From positions 1 to 26,514 of the forward strand of contig NZ_JAIQXU010000045.1 of NCBI RefSeq assembly GCF_020166395.1: 26,514 nucleotides of DNA, read 5' to 3'. Position numbers and translations under genes: made by a program. The notes under the pieces were generated by a model. It saw nothing but the letters and a program-made list of their open reading frames with translations, did no database searches and was not told where the DNA came from. Position 1 is the first letter of the stretch, and each line of letters begins with the position of its first letter. This DNA is from Deinococcus betulae (GTDB lineage: Bacteria; Deinococcota; Deinococci; Deinococcales; Deinococcaceae). This document shows positions 9,718-19,157 of the stretch, in pieces.

Positions 9718-10103
9718 AAGTCCTCCGGTGGGGCGTGGCCCGCGCCGGAAAGAAAGGCCGTGAAAAGCAGCGGAAGAAGCTGAACCTCAGGCGGCGGCGC
9801 GCGTCACAATCTGCGATTCTAACGGATTTTCGCCGCCCAACTGAAGCGCGGGTTACGCCGAAGCCGGGGGCGCAGCACGGCATGCCCCTCTAGAGAGCCG
9901 ACTGTTACGGCTTGCAGCTGTCACGTCCACAAATCAGGATTGGTGTGCCAACTTTCCGCCCGGAATCCGCCCTGCAAAGCGGTCCTGATCTGAGGCACTG
10001 CTCTTCAAGGCCGCTCGGCACGACCCATCCACACACGATGGGGCTGATGTTGGCCTACAGATATGCCTTTCATCCCATCCAATACCTGCATCTCCTACCG
10101 GGT
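9718..10103. other. 386 bp intergenic region upstream of radical SAM gene
   Basis: Apart from the 5' leader and -10 box of the radical SAM gene, I see no gene. There is an inverted pair ATCAGGA (9945-9951) / TCCTGAT (9982-9988) and no terminator with a U-tract for the two-TM gene that ends at 10104. A tiny frame of six codons starts 8 nt after the TAGAAT box, too short to call. Confidence 0.45.
9816..9821 (-). promoter_or_regulatory. -10 box (TAGAAT) for radical SAM gene
   Basis: TAGAAT on the minus strand, about 98 nt upstream of the TTG start, gives an SD-bearing leader, unlike the many leaderless genes here. No -35 at 16-18 nt spacing is obvious. Confidence 0.4.
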
Positions 10104-10499
10104 CTAGCCAGACGGGGTCACCTGCGGATAGAGCCAGCGCAGGAAAACGAGGAAAAGGCCAATCACTGTGGCCGTGCTGGTGGTCAGAAAAGCGACGATC
10201 ACTGTGCTGTCCAGCTTGAACGGGCGCCCATCCAACTCCCCCCAACCGGCCGCCAGCGTCAGCACGATGTCGGCCGCCAGCCACCCCGCCGACAGCAGAA
10301 ACACGATGGCCCCCACCCCCAGGCGCAGCCAGCGCTGATCCACAGCCTCGCGGTACCGCAGTTCACGGGTGCGGCGTTCCAGTTCGGCCTGGGTGGGCAG
10401 GTCGCGCCGTTCGGCTTCCAGGCTGTGCTGCACGGTGCGCGCAATGGTGGTGGCCGCTGGGCTCGGCGCGGAGTCAGTGGGCGGCGCAGGGTCGGTCAC
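10104..10499 (-). CDS. two-TM protein downstream of Panacea gene (candidate toxin)
   Basis: A 131-residue protein: a charged, probably helical or coiled N-terminal part (about 20-57), then two hydrophobic segments (about 59-84 and 98-121) separated by a short loop, ending just after the second. The second segment reads as a Thr/Ser-rich helix (AFLTTSTATVIGLFLVFLRWLYP). No enzyme motif is visible. GTG start, 10 nt after the stop of the Panacea gene, with no SD of its own, so it is probably translated by reinitiation from the same mRNA. Panacea proteins act as antitoxins to many unrelated toxins, some of them membrane proteins; a toxin role here is inference from position and topology. Confidence 0.72.
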   Translation of the reverse strand: MTDPAPPTDSAPSPAATTIARTVQHSLEAERRDLPTQAELERRTRELRYREAVDQRWLRLGVGAIVFLLSAGWLAADIVLTLAAGWGELDGRPFKLDSTVIVAFLTTSTATVIGLFLVFLRWLYPQVTPSG

Positions 10500-10509
10500 A
10501 GGGCAGGGT

Positions 10510-10998
10510 TCAGGCGCTGCGGGCCAGGGCTGTGTAGTACTCGCGCGTGACCTGGTCAGGAATCAGGTCGGTGGGCTGGCCGTACACCTGAGACCACGGG
10601 CTACCGCTGCGGTGCGTCAGGCGAGAGAGTTCCAGACCGTCCATGCGGCCATACGCCTCCCAGACGCTACGAATCACGTCGCTGGCTTCGGGGTCGCCGC
10701 TCAGCTCCGGTTCGCCCGGCGCCACGGGCAGCGCGTCCTCAATGGGCCGGGTGCCGCGTTCGCCCCACAGCTGCCACAGCCGCCGCACCACCGGCCCACC
10801 CCGCCACGCATGCACCGTGTTGTACATCAGGGGCCGGCCCAGCAGCGCCAGGGTAAACCCGTGGGCGATAAAGACCAGCTTATGCACCTGCATCTGGGTC
10901 AGGGCGCGGCCCTCCTGACGGGCCAGACCCAGAAAGGCGTTCGCCACCACCTCGGCGGCGTACCCGGTGCGCTGGGGATTATCGATGGCGATGGTCAT
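10510..10998 (-). CDS. Panacea (SocA/DUF4065) domain protein, probable antitoxin
   Basis: A 162-residue protein with the hallmarks of the Panacea domain: LTQMQVHKLVFIAHGFTLA (33-51), then GRPLMYNTVHAWRGGPVVRRLW (54-75). This domain occurs in the Caulobacter proteolytic adaptor SocA and as the antitoxin of many panAT toxin-antitoxin pairs. The ATG at 10998 has a strong SD (GGGAGG about 8 nt upstream) and a TACGCT -10 box 25 nt upstream, so unlike most neighbours it is expressed with a leader. It is first in a two-gene unit with the two-TM protein. C-terminal residues SPWSQVYGQ are also typical of the family. Confidence 0.87.
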   Translation of the reverse strand: MTIAIDNPQRTGYAAEVVANAFLGLARQEGRALTQMQVHKLVFIAHGFTLALLGRPLMYNTVHAWRGGPVVRRLWQLWGERGTRPIEDALPVAPGEPELSGDPEASDVIRSVWEAYGRMDGLELSRLTHRSGSPWSQVYGQPTDLIPDQVTREYYTALARSA

Positions 10999-11155
10999 GG
11001 CCTGGGCCCTCCCTTCTGTCCTCAGCGTAACACAGCCGCTGCTGGCACGGCCGTTCTGGCTTTCTTTGAATCTCCAATTTTAGCCTTGGAAGGACGTACT
11101 CTTCGCCCTGTTTGGATAACGCCGTGGTCGCAAATCACTAGAGGCCGTGCCCGGC

Positions 11156-11914
11156 TTAGTCCAGGCGGCCCAGGTAGGCGTACGTGCGGTAGATCAGCGT
11201 GACCTCGCCAGCCTGCGCGTGAGCATCAAAGGCCGTGTCCAGGGCCGCTGTCAGGGCTGGAAAGTCAGGCGAGTCAGGGGCCGGCAGATAATTGACGCTG
11301 CCGGCCAGCGCGTGGAGGCGCTCCCGGGTCAGCGCATGGGCCTGCTCAAACATCTGGGTGTCAAAGCCGCCGGGCAGCAGCGCGGGCAGCCGGTCCTCAG
11401 GGACGCGGTTGGCGGTGTCGGGGGTACCGGCCGCCAGAAAGGGGCGCACCACCGCGCCGTAGGCGGGGTTAAAACCCTCCTCTAAGCCGCGCCAGTCATT
11501 CCAGACCAGCAGCACCTGCCCACCGGGGCGCAGCACACGCTGCCACTCCTGCACTGTCGGCACCGGGTCAAACCAGTGCGCGGCCTGGGCAGCCGTGATG
11601 AGTGCGGCCGAGGCATCCGGCAGCCCCATCGCTTCGGAGGTACCGGCCTGCACGCGCAGGCGGCCCTCGGTCACTGCGTCCTCCAGGCTGGTCTGCAAGA
11701 CAGCGCGCATCCCTGCGTTGGGTTCAATGGCCGTCACCGTGGCCCCGCCGGCCAAGAGCACGCGGGTAAACAGACCTGTACCGGCGCCCAGGTCGGCTAC
11801 CGGGCGGCGCAACAGGCCCGTGCCGCGCAGCCAGGCCCCCAGAGCCGCTGGGTAACCGGGGCGGCCCTGGGCATAGGCGGCGGCGCGGCCATCAAAGCGG
11901 TCAGCGTGGCTCAT
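11156..11914 (-). CDS. class I SAM-dependent methyltransferase
   Basis: A 252-residue protein of the methyltransferase type 11 / UbiE-like group. The SAM-binding motif I is VADLGAGTGLFTR (39-51); the following strand ends in TAIEPN, and post-motif residues include AAQAAHWFDP and LRPGGQVLLVWND, characteristic of class I small-molecule methyltransferases. Substrate cannot be inferred. The frame runs open upstream to 12268, but the ATG at 11914 is chosen because it begins the family-typical FDGRAAAYAQGRPGYP region and overlaps the stop of the upstream membrane protein by 4 nt (ATGA), indicating translational coupling. Confidence 0.87.
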   Translation of the reverse strand: MSHADRFDGRAAAYAQGRPGYPAALGAWLRGTGLLRRPVADLGAGTGLFTRVLLAGGATVTAIEPNAGMRAVLQTSLEDAVTEGRLRVQAGTSEAMGLPDASAALITAAQAAHWFDPVPTVQEWQRVLRPGGQVLLVWNDWRGLEEGFNPAYGAVVRPFLAAGTPDTANRVPEDRLPALLPGGFDTQMFEQAHALTRERLHALAGSVNYLPAPDSPDFPALTAALDTAFDAHAQAGEVTLIYRTYAYLGRLD

Positions 11915-12252
11915 GGGGAAGTCTCTGGCACGCGCGCAGCGGGGACAGGCGCCGGGGCCAAGGTGACCGCAGTCGGTGGCGGGGAGGGCCGGGCGGCAGG
12001 GGCCACTCCCCGCCGCGCCGCAGGCAGGCGACCTGCCGGGCGCCACGCACTCGCCACGAAAAACACCAGGCCGGACAGCCCTCCGGCCACCAGCAGAAAC
12101 CACAGCAGGCGCCCCAGCACCCCCGCCGTGCCCACGATAAAGGCACCCAGGCCAGTCAGCAGTTGCCCCACCAACCACACAGCCGCCAGCGCCGTGACCG
12201 CCAGCAGCACCACCCCCGCCAGGGCCAGCAGCAGGCGGGTCACGCCGCGCAC
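11911..12252 (-). CDS. small two-TM membrane protein coupled to methyltransferase
   Basis: A 113-residue protein with two long hydrophobic stretches (about 5-31 and 34-67) and a proline/alanine-rich hydrophilic tail. No known domain is recognised. Two GTG starts are possible: 12252 and 12243. The second overlaps by 4 nt (GTGA) the stop of a 14-codon mini-ORF that begins 7 nt after a TAGACT box, which favours 12243. Its stop overlaps the methyltransferase ATG. Function unknown. Confidence 0.65.
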   Translation of the reverse strand: MRGVTRLLLALAGVVLLAVTALAAVWLVGQLLTGLGAFIVGTAGVLGRLLWFLLVAGGLSGLVFFVASAWRPAGRLPAARRGVAPAARPSPPPTAVTLAPAPVPAARVPETSP

Positions 12253-12284
12253 CCAGCCTGGGTGGCAAGAGGGGGGCAGGTCAT
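12240..12284 (-). CDS. candidate leaderless mini-ORF upstream of membrane protein
   Basis: Fourteen codons (MTCPPLATQAGCAA). The ATG lies 7 nt after TAGACT (12292-12297), ideal for a leaderless start, and its TGA overlaps the GTG at 12243 of the membrane protein. No SD precedes the main gene, so translation may reach it through this mini-ORF. It could also be a chance frame. Confidence 0.38.
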   Translation of the reverse strand: MTCPPLATQAGCAA

Positions 12285-12291
12285 GGGGCGC

Positions 12292-12297
12292 AGTCTA
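12292..12297 (-). promoter_or_regulatory. -10 box (TAGACT) for mini-ORF/membrane protein/methyltransferase unit
   Basis: TAGACT on the minus strand is 7 nt from the mini-ORF ATG at 12284 and 45-54 nt from the main-gene start codons. It is back-to-back with the nadB promoter. Confidence 0.5.
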
Positions 12298-12373
12298 GCA
12301 GCGGGCCGCCCCCGCCTGACGGCCTACACCGCTGCCTGCCGGCCAGTGACACCTCTGGCCGCTGGCCCTGCTT

Positions 12374-12379
12374 TACCCT
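12374..12379 (+). promoter_or_regulatory. -10 box (TACCCT) for leaderless nadB
   Basis: TACCCT ends 8 nt before the GTG start of nadB, with no SD. This fixes the start at 12388. Confidence 0.6.
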
Positions 12380-12387
12380 GAACAGCT

Positions 12388-13932
12388 GTGAAGACGCTGG
12401 AAACCGAGCTCTTGGTGGTGGGCGGCGGGGTGGCGGGGGCCTACGCCGCGCTGACAGCCCGCAGTTATGGCGCCGACGTGCTGCTGGCCTGCAAGGGCGC
12501 GCTGGTCGGCGGCTCGACCCGGTGGGCGCAGGGCGGTATTGCAGCGCCCCTGGGCCTGTACGACGAGGCCGCGCACGCCGCCGACACCATGACCGCCGGA
12601 CGCGGCCTGTGCGAGCCGGAGACCGTCATGACCTTCGTCAAGGAGGCCCAGGCCCATGTGGACACCCTGCGTGACCTGGGCGTGAGCTTTTCGCCGCACC
12701 GCACGCTGGAAGGGGGGCACAGCCGCCCCCGAATCCGGCACACGGGCGACGCCACTGGCCACGCGGTCAGCCTGGCGCTCAGTCAGGCGCTGCGCGCCGG
12801 CCACGGCCCCGCCCTGAATCTCCAAGAAGGCGCCTTTGTGCAGAGCCTGCGGCATGCGGGCGGCCGCATCGTCGGCGCCAACCTGCTGACGCCACAGGGG
12901 CCGCTGCGCGTCCGGGCCGGCGCCGTGCTGCTGGCCACCGGCGGCTTTGGGCGCCTGTTCGGCGTGACCACGGCCCCGCCCGAAGGCACCGGCGACGGCC
13001 TGGGGCTGGCCTGGGCGGTCGGCGCGGCGCTGCGCGACCTGGAATTCGTGCAGTTTCACCCGACGGCCGTGGTACGCGGCGACGAGGCCCGGCTGGTCAC
13101 CGAGGCGGCGCGCGGCGAGGGCGGTCACCTGCTCAGTGCCTCTGAGGAGCGCTTTATGGCCCGCTATGACGAGGCGCTGGAACTGGCCCCGCGCGACGTG
13201 GTGGCCCGCGCCATCGCCGCCGAGCGCGCCGCGACGGGCGCCGTCTTCCTGGACCTGCGCCACCTGGGTGAGGCCTTTGTCCACGCGCGCTTTCCCACCG
13301 TCACGGGGGCGCTGCGGCCCTGGGGGCTGGACCTGGGCCGCGACCTCATTCCGGTGCAGCCAGCGGTGCATTACACAATGGGCGGCGTCCTGACCGACGT
13401 GCAGGGCCGCGCCAGCGTGCCAGGGCTGTATGCGGCGGGCGAGGTGGCCTCCAGCGGTCTGCACGGCGCCAACCGGCTGGCCAGCAACAGTCTCTCGGAG
13501 GGGCTGGTGTTTGGCGCGCGCGCGGCCAGAGCAGCCCTGGCCGAACTGAAAACCCCCCAGACAGAGGGCGAGGCCCCATCCATGCCCACCGTCAACCCGG
13601 CGGCGCTGCCCCGCCTGCGCGCCGTGATGGACTCGGCCGCCGGCCTGCACCGCACCGCGCCGGGTCTGCAGCAGGCGCTGGACGCCTGGGGTTGGCCGGC
13701 TGGCCCCGAAACCACCCGCGCCAGTCTGGAGGCTGGGCACCTGGCGACCATCGGGGGCCTGCTGCTGCGCTCGGCCCTGGCCCGCCAGGAGTCGCGCGGC
13801 GGGCACCACCGCAGCGACTTCCCAGCCGAAGGACCCCCGGAGCACACGGTGGCGCAGCGCCGCTCTGACGGCTCGGTCAGCCTGGAATCTGTCCCAGTGC
13901 AAGCCGCCGTCCTCGTGGGCCAGCAACCGTGA
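12388..13932 (+). CDS. nadB: L-aspartate oxidase
   Basis: NadB oxidises L-aspartate to iminoaspartate with FAD, the first step of de novo NAD synthesis. The 514-residue protein begins with the FAD-binding dinucleotide fold (LLVVGGGVAGAYAA, about 8-21), then GGSTRWAQGGIAAP, the succinate dehydrogenase/fumarate reductase-like active-site blocks (EFVQFHPTAV, EAARGEGGHL, HYTMGGV) and GLHGANRLASNSLSEGLVFG near residue 370. The C-terminal helical domain includes ESRGGHHRSDFP, typical of the family. Length is slightly short but normal. It is the first gene of nadB-nadC-nadA. Downstream nadC is 106 bp away and has its own likely promoter. Confidence 0.95.
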   Translation: MKTLETELLVVGGGVAGAYAALTARSYGADVLLACKGALVGGSTRWAQGGIAAPLGLYDEAAHAADTMTAGRGLCEPETVMTFVKEAQAHVDTLRDLGVSFSPHRTLEGGHSRPRIRHTGDATGHAVSLALSQALRAGHGPALNLQEGAFVQSLRHAGGRIVGANLLTPQGPLRVRAGAVLLATGGFGRLFGVTTAPPEGTGDGLGLAWAVGAALRDLEFVQFHPTAVVRGDEARLVTEAARGEGGHLLSASEERFMARYDEALELAPRDVVARAIAAERAATGAVFLDLRHLGEAFVHARFPTVTGALRPWGLDLGRDLIPVQPAVHYTMGGVLTDVQGRASVPGLYAAGEVASSGLHGANRLASNSLSEGLVFGARAARAALAELKTPQTEGEAPSMPTVNPAALPRLRAVMDSAAGLHRTAPGLQQALDAWGWPAGPETTRASLEAGHLATIGGLLLRSALARQESRGGHHRSDFPAEGPPEHTVAQRRSDGSVSLESVPVQAAVLVGQQP

Positions 13933-13981
13933 CCCAGCGGCCGCCGTTCCCGAGTTCTGAACAGGCGCCGAACAAATGCGC

Positions 13982-13987
13982 TAGGGT
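13982..13987 (+). promoter_or_regulatory. -10 box (TAGGGT) for mini-ORF/nadC
   Basis: TAGGGT in the nadB-nadC gap lies 7 nt before a GTG (13995) that opens a 16-codon mini-ORF running into the nadC start. nadC-nadA may therefore be expressed separately from nadB. Confidence 0.45.
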
Positions 13988-13994
13988 TCAGCGC

Positions 13995-14038
13995 GTGATT
14001 TCCCGCACAAGCCTTCCCCCTCTGTCCCCGTGCTTGGC

Positions 14039-14045
<7 letters not shown>
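13995..14045 (+). CDS. candidate leaderless mini-ORF upstream of nadC
   Basis: Sixteen codons (VISRTSLPPLSPCLAC) starting with GTG 7 nt after TAGGGT. The TGA (14043-14045) overlaps a TTG at 14042 and lies just past the ATG at 14039, both in the nadC frame. No SD is seen for nadC. The arrangement matches the mini-ORFs before ftsY and the kinase. A chance frame is possible. Confidence 0.33.
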
Positions 14046-15897
<1,852 letters not shown>

Positions 15898-15982
15898 AGA
15901 GGCAGAAAGGCAACCTAGACGTGCCGACTGCACTGCTCAATCTGGCCTGATCTCACCACCCAGAGCGGTTGGGTGCTTCTCC

Positions 15983-16015
15983 CTCAAACGCTTTGAGACG
16001 AACGAAGTGAGTGTC
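15983..16015 (-). repeat. 17-nt conserved motif plus hairpin, copy B
   Basis: Read on the minus strand, GACACTCACTTCGTTCG (16015-15999) is identical to 6343-6359. It is followed after 1 nt by the perfect 6-bp hairpin CTCAAA-GCG-TTTGAG (15997-15983). In both copies a GGAGAAG lies beside the hairpin. Confidence 0.5.
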
Positions 16016-16039
16016 CACAGCAGACAGGAACCCAGGGGG

Positions 16040-16119
16040 TTGTTGGCCCCAGAGTGGAACTGGCAACCGCTGTGGAACACGTGTTGCTCCTCTTCCACTT
16101 GAACTGCTCTGGGCAACAA
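16040..16119. repeat. long imperfect inverted repeat between nadA and membrane gene
   Basis: The left arm TTGTTGGCCCCAGAG (16040-16054) pairs with the right arm CTCTGGGCAACAA (16107-16119), with a 2-nt bulge. Inside, GTGGAA pairs with TTCCAC, and the loop contains the palindrome AACACGTGTT. This could fold as a large hairpin ending both the nadA transcript and the convergent transcript, although no U-tract is visible. It may also be a repeat element. Confidence 0.5.
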
Positions 16120-16136
16120 GGCAACAGACAACCGTG

Positions 16137-16403
16137 CTAGTCCTCGGCCTCCTGCCTGGGCATTTGCAGAGCAGGCCACCCCACCACCAGTAAGCCGATA
16201 CCCAGCAGCACCAGCAGCGCGCCGGGCAACAGCAACAACATCAGCGTTTCTGTTCCGCCAAACAAGGCTCCAAAGACGCGAATGACCGACACACTGGTTT
16301 CGAAGTCAGCGGCCTGCTGGCCCAAGTCAGACAGCATCAAACCCAGGGCACCCACAAAGAGGCCCAGCGCCACCAGAGCAATCCCCGCAGCGAACGCACA
16401 CAT
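16137..16403 (-). CDS. small two-TM membrane protein
   Basis: An 88-residue protein with two strongly hydrophobic segments (about 3-25 and 52-75), joined by a polar loop and followed by a short acidic tail. No known family is recognised. The frame extends upstream to a TTG at 16454, but the ATG at 16403 has a TACGGT box exactly 7 nt upstream and no SD, matching the leaderless pattern, and it begins at the first membrane helix. It is downstream of the icd terminator on the same strand, so it is independently transcribed. Confidence 0.62.
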   Translation of the reverse strand: MCAFAAGIALVALGLFVGALGLMLSDLGQQAADFETSVSVIRVFGALFGGTETLMLLLLPGALLVLLGIGLLVVGWPALQMPRQEAED

Positions 16404-16410
16404 CAGGGCC

Positions 16411-16416
16411 ACCGTA
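16411..16416 (-). promoter_or_regulatory. -10 box (TACGGT) for leaderless two-TM gene
   Basis: TACGGT ends 7 nt before the ATG at 16403. It lies inside the longer version of the frame, which argues for the shorter protein. Confidence 0.5.
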
Positions 16417-16465
16417 GCGCGCGGCACAGCGGCCTGCGACCGCACTTGCGGCAAGTCTGGTCATC

Positions 16466-16499
16466 AAAAAACGGGCGGAGGCTTTCACGCCCCCGCCCG
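16466..16499 (-). terminator. icd: intrinsic terminator of icd
   Basis: Reading the minus strand, an 11-bp GC-rich stem with one G-U pair (arms 16499-16489 and 16482-16472, 6-nt loop) is followed directly by six U residues (16471-16466). It lies 20 nt after the icd stop: a textbook Rho-independent terminator. Confidence 0.92.
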
Positions 16500-16518
16500 C
16501 TCAATCAGCTTTTCTGGC

Positions 16519-17775
<1,257 letters not shown>

Positions 17776-17784
17776 GTCGGCCCT

Positions 17785-17790
17785 ACTGTA
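17785..17790 (-). promoter_or_regulatory. -10 box (TACAGT) for icd
   Basis: TACAGT on the minus strand lies 9 nt before the ATG at 17775, predicting a leaderless or nearly leaderless transcript. Confidence 0.5.
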
Positions 17791-17952
17791 CTCCACGCGG
17801 CCCAATCCTGACTTTGGTGTCCGTGTTACCCGAAGGGTTTAGACGCAGTTCAAAAGGTGAGGCTGCTCAGAGGGGCGCCAGATGCCGAGAAGTCGTCACG
17901 CTACTTTCGGATAGATCGTCCCACTGACCACCGTGGACACACTCTGTCGCCA

Positions 17953-18009
17953 CTTTAGGGAGGACTCAAGGGACCTAAAGGAGAATCAGGGAGAACGCTC
18001 CAGTTCTCC
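17953..18009. other. two hairpins in the 5' region of the LEA/CsbD-like gene
   Basis: Within the 320 bp between the icd and stress-gene starts are two perfect inverted repeats: CTTTAGG (17953-17959) / CCTAAAG (17974-17980), and GGAGAAC (17990-17996) / GTTCTCC (18003-18009). Neither has a following U-tract. If transcription starts near a TACTTT box at 17902-17907, both would lie in a long 5' leader of the 77-residue protein gene, where they could affect mRNA stability or translation. Confidence 0.45.
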
Positions 18010-18095
18010 TCAAGGGCCGCTCACCTGCCGCCCACCGGAACGCGGCACTCTGGAAAAACCCATCCGGGAATCCACGCGCAGGAGGACTCTAACCC

Positions 18096-18329
18096 ATGAG
18101 TGATAAAAGCACCGCAGGAAATATGCTGGACGCCGCTAAGGCCAAGGTCGACGAAGCTGCTGACCGTGCCCGCGAGGCCGGACACAACGTGGCCCACGCC
18201 GTGACCGGCGACGCCCACCACAAGGCCGAAGCGCTGGAAGACCGCGCCAAAGCGGAACTCCACAACACCCAGGCCCACGCGGAATACAGCGAAGGCAAGC
18301 GCGAGGCCCAGGACGGCGACGGTCACTAA
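18096..18329 (+). CDS. small hydrophilic stress protein, LEA/CsbD-like
   Basis: A 77-residue, highly charged, alanine- and histidine-rich protein without hydrophobic segments. It contains repeated helical stretches (AAKAKVDEAADRAREAGHN, KAEALEDRAKAEL) and a VTGDAHHKAEAL segment recalling CsbD-family proteins; the overall composition is that of LEA-like desiccation or stress protectants. Placement in a named family is tentative. The ATG has a strong SD (AGGAGGA, 18080-18086, 9 nt upstream), in contrast with the leaderless genes nearby, suggesting high-level expression. A long structured upstream region precedes it and a good terminator follows. Confidence 0.75.
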   Translation: MSDKSTAGNMLDAAKAKVDEAADRAREAGHNVAHAVTGDAHHKAEALEDRAKAELHNTQAHAEYSEGKREAQDGDGH

Positions 18330-18347
18330 CGCCTGAGCCTTCACTGA

Positions 18348-18376
18348 CCAGTGCCCCCAGCGGGCGCTGGTTTTTT
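18348..18376 (+). terminator. intrinsic terminator after the stress protein gene
   Basis: CCAGTGCCC (18348-18356) pairs with GGGCGCTGG (18362-18370) over nine base pairs including one G-U, around a 5-nt loop, followed by six T residues (18371-18376). A strong Rho-independent terminator 18 nt after the stop codon. Confidence 0.92.
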
Positions 18377-18405
18377 GTGGCCCGGTGCAGTCAGGCCGTA
18401 GCAGG

Positions 18406-18534
18406 ATGACCTCTATGAACCTTCTGGCTGCGGGCCTGCTGGATGACAATGGCCCCCGACAAGCGGCAGAGCGACCGCGCCACCAGTGGCCTGCGCGGCC
18501 GCCCGCAGGCAACGTCCGCAGGGAGAATCCATGA
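18406..18534 (+). CDS. possible 39-42 residue ORF coupled to phosphatase-like gene
   Basis: This frame starts at ATG 18406 or 18415 (the latter with AGGA 8 nt upstream) and ends in a TGA that overlaps the ATG of the next gene by 4 nt. The product is arginine- and proline-rich with no recognised domain. It may be a small gene or leader peptide; because the next gene has its own SD, coupling is not required and this could be a chance frame. Confidence 0.25.
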   Translation: MTSMNLLAAGLLDDNGPRQAAERPRHQWPARPPAGNVRRENP

Positions 18535-19070
18535 AGCTGCCTGAACAGCTGCCGCCTGGGATAGTCCTGCTGGTGTGGCATGCCAGAGCCGAGGGACAGG
18601 CCCCAGACGCGGCCTTAACCCCGGACGGTGAGACCGCCGTGCAGGACCTGGCGCGGGCCCTGGCCCACCTGCCTCTGACCCGGATCGTCAGCAGTCCCTG
18701 GCGGCGAGCTGTGCAGACGGCGCAGCCGCTGGCCGAGAGCATAGCCATGACCATCCACATAGACGAGCGCCTGACCGAGCGGGTCCTGACTGGCCGGCCG
18801 GTGGGCTGGTGGAGGGCCGGCCTCCGCTGGAGTTTCCGCGTGCCGGCTCTGCGGTTTCCGGGCGGCGAATCGGGGCGCCGGGCGCAGGCGCGCAGCCTTG
18901 CGGCCCTGGCCGACGCCCGAGACCCGAGCGGCGTAACCGTGGTGGTCACCCACGGAAACCTGATGGCGCTGGCCCTGGGGCTGACCTACGCAGAGTGGGC
19001 GGCCCTGACCAATCTAGATGTGCGGGTCTGGTCCCCGCTCACTTCACCCCAGAGCGGACGCAGGAAGTGA
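18531..19070 (+). CDS. histidine phosphatase superfamily-like protein with altered active-site motif
   Basis: A 179-residue protein of the phosphoglycerate mutase/SixA-like superfamily: the phospho-histidine segment aligns as LLVWHARAEG (13-22), followed by LTPDGETAVQDLARAL, SSPWRRAVQTAQPLAE and the second histidine in VVVTHGNLMALALGL. The family motif is normally RHG or RHA; here the arginine is replaced by tryptophan (W16) while the presumed catalytic H17 remains. This change is likely to weaken phosphate binding or change substrate. The start at 18531 is chosen over an upstream in-frame codon because of GGGAG 5-6 nt before it. Substrate unknown. Confidence 0.8.
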   Translation: MKLPEQLPPGIVLLVWHARAEGQAPDAALTPDGETAVQDLARALAHLPLTRIVSSPWRRAVQTAQPLAESIAMTIHIDERLTERVLTGRPVGWWRAGLRWSFRVPALRFPGGESGRRAQARSLAALADARDPSGVTVVVTHGNLMALALGLTYAEWAALTNLDVRVWSPLTSPQSGRRK

Positions 19071-19146
19071 CGGCCAAGAGCGGCTGCAGAAGTAGACATG
19101 AGAGGCGGGCCGTTTTTCCAGAGTGGAGGGGCAGCCGCGGTCAGGC

Positions 19147-19152
19147 TAGGCT
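19147..19152 (+). promoter_or_regulatory. -10 box (TAGGCT) for DinB-like gene
   Basis: TAGGCT ends 5 nt before the ATG at 19158. Spacing is at the short end of the leaderless range; no SD is present. Confidence 0.45.
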
Positions 19153-19157
19153 GACGT

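Noticed and set aside
9793..9821. Six-codon frame (VTRAAA) 8 nt after TAGAAT upstream of the radical SAM gene
   Set aside because: It is too short, ends far from the gene start, and the gene has its own SD, so it does not fit the mini-ORF pattern.
12373..13926. 517-codon open frame antisense to nadB
   Set aside because: It mirrors the nadB frame in GC-rich DNA; composition is low-complexity Gly/Ala/Gln/His, with no domain. Similar long antisense frames opposite the radical SAM gene (8206-9783), tyrA (3582-4754) and the large unknown gene (24903-26252) were rejected for the same reason.
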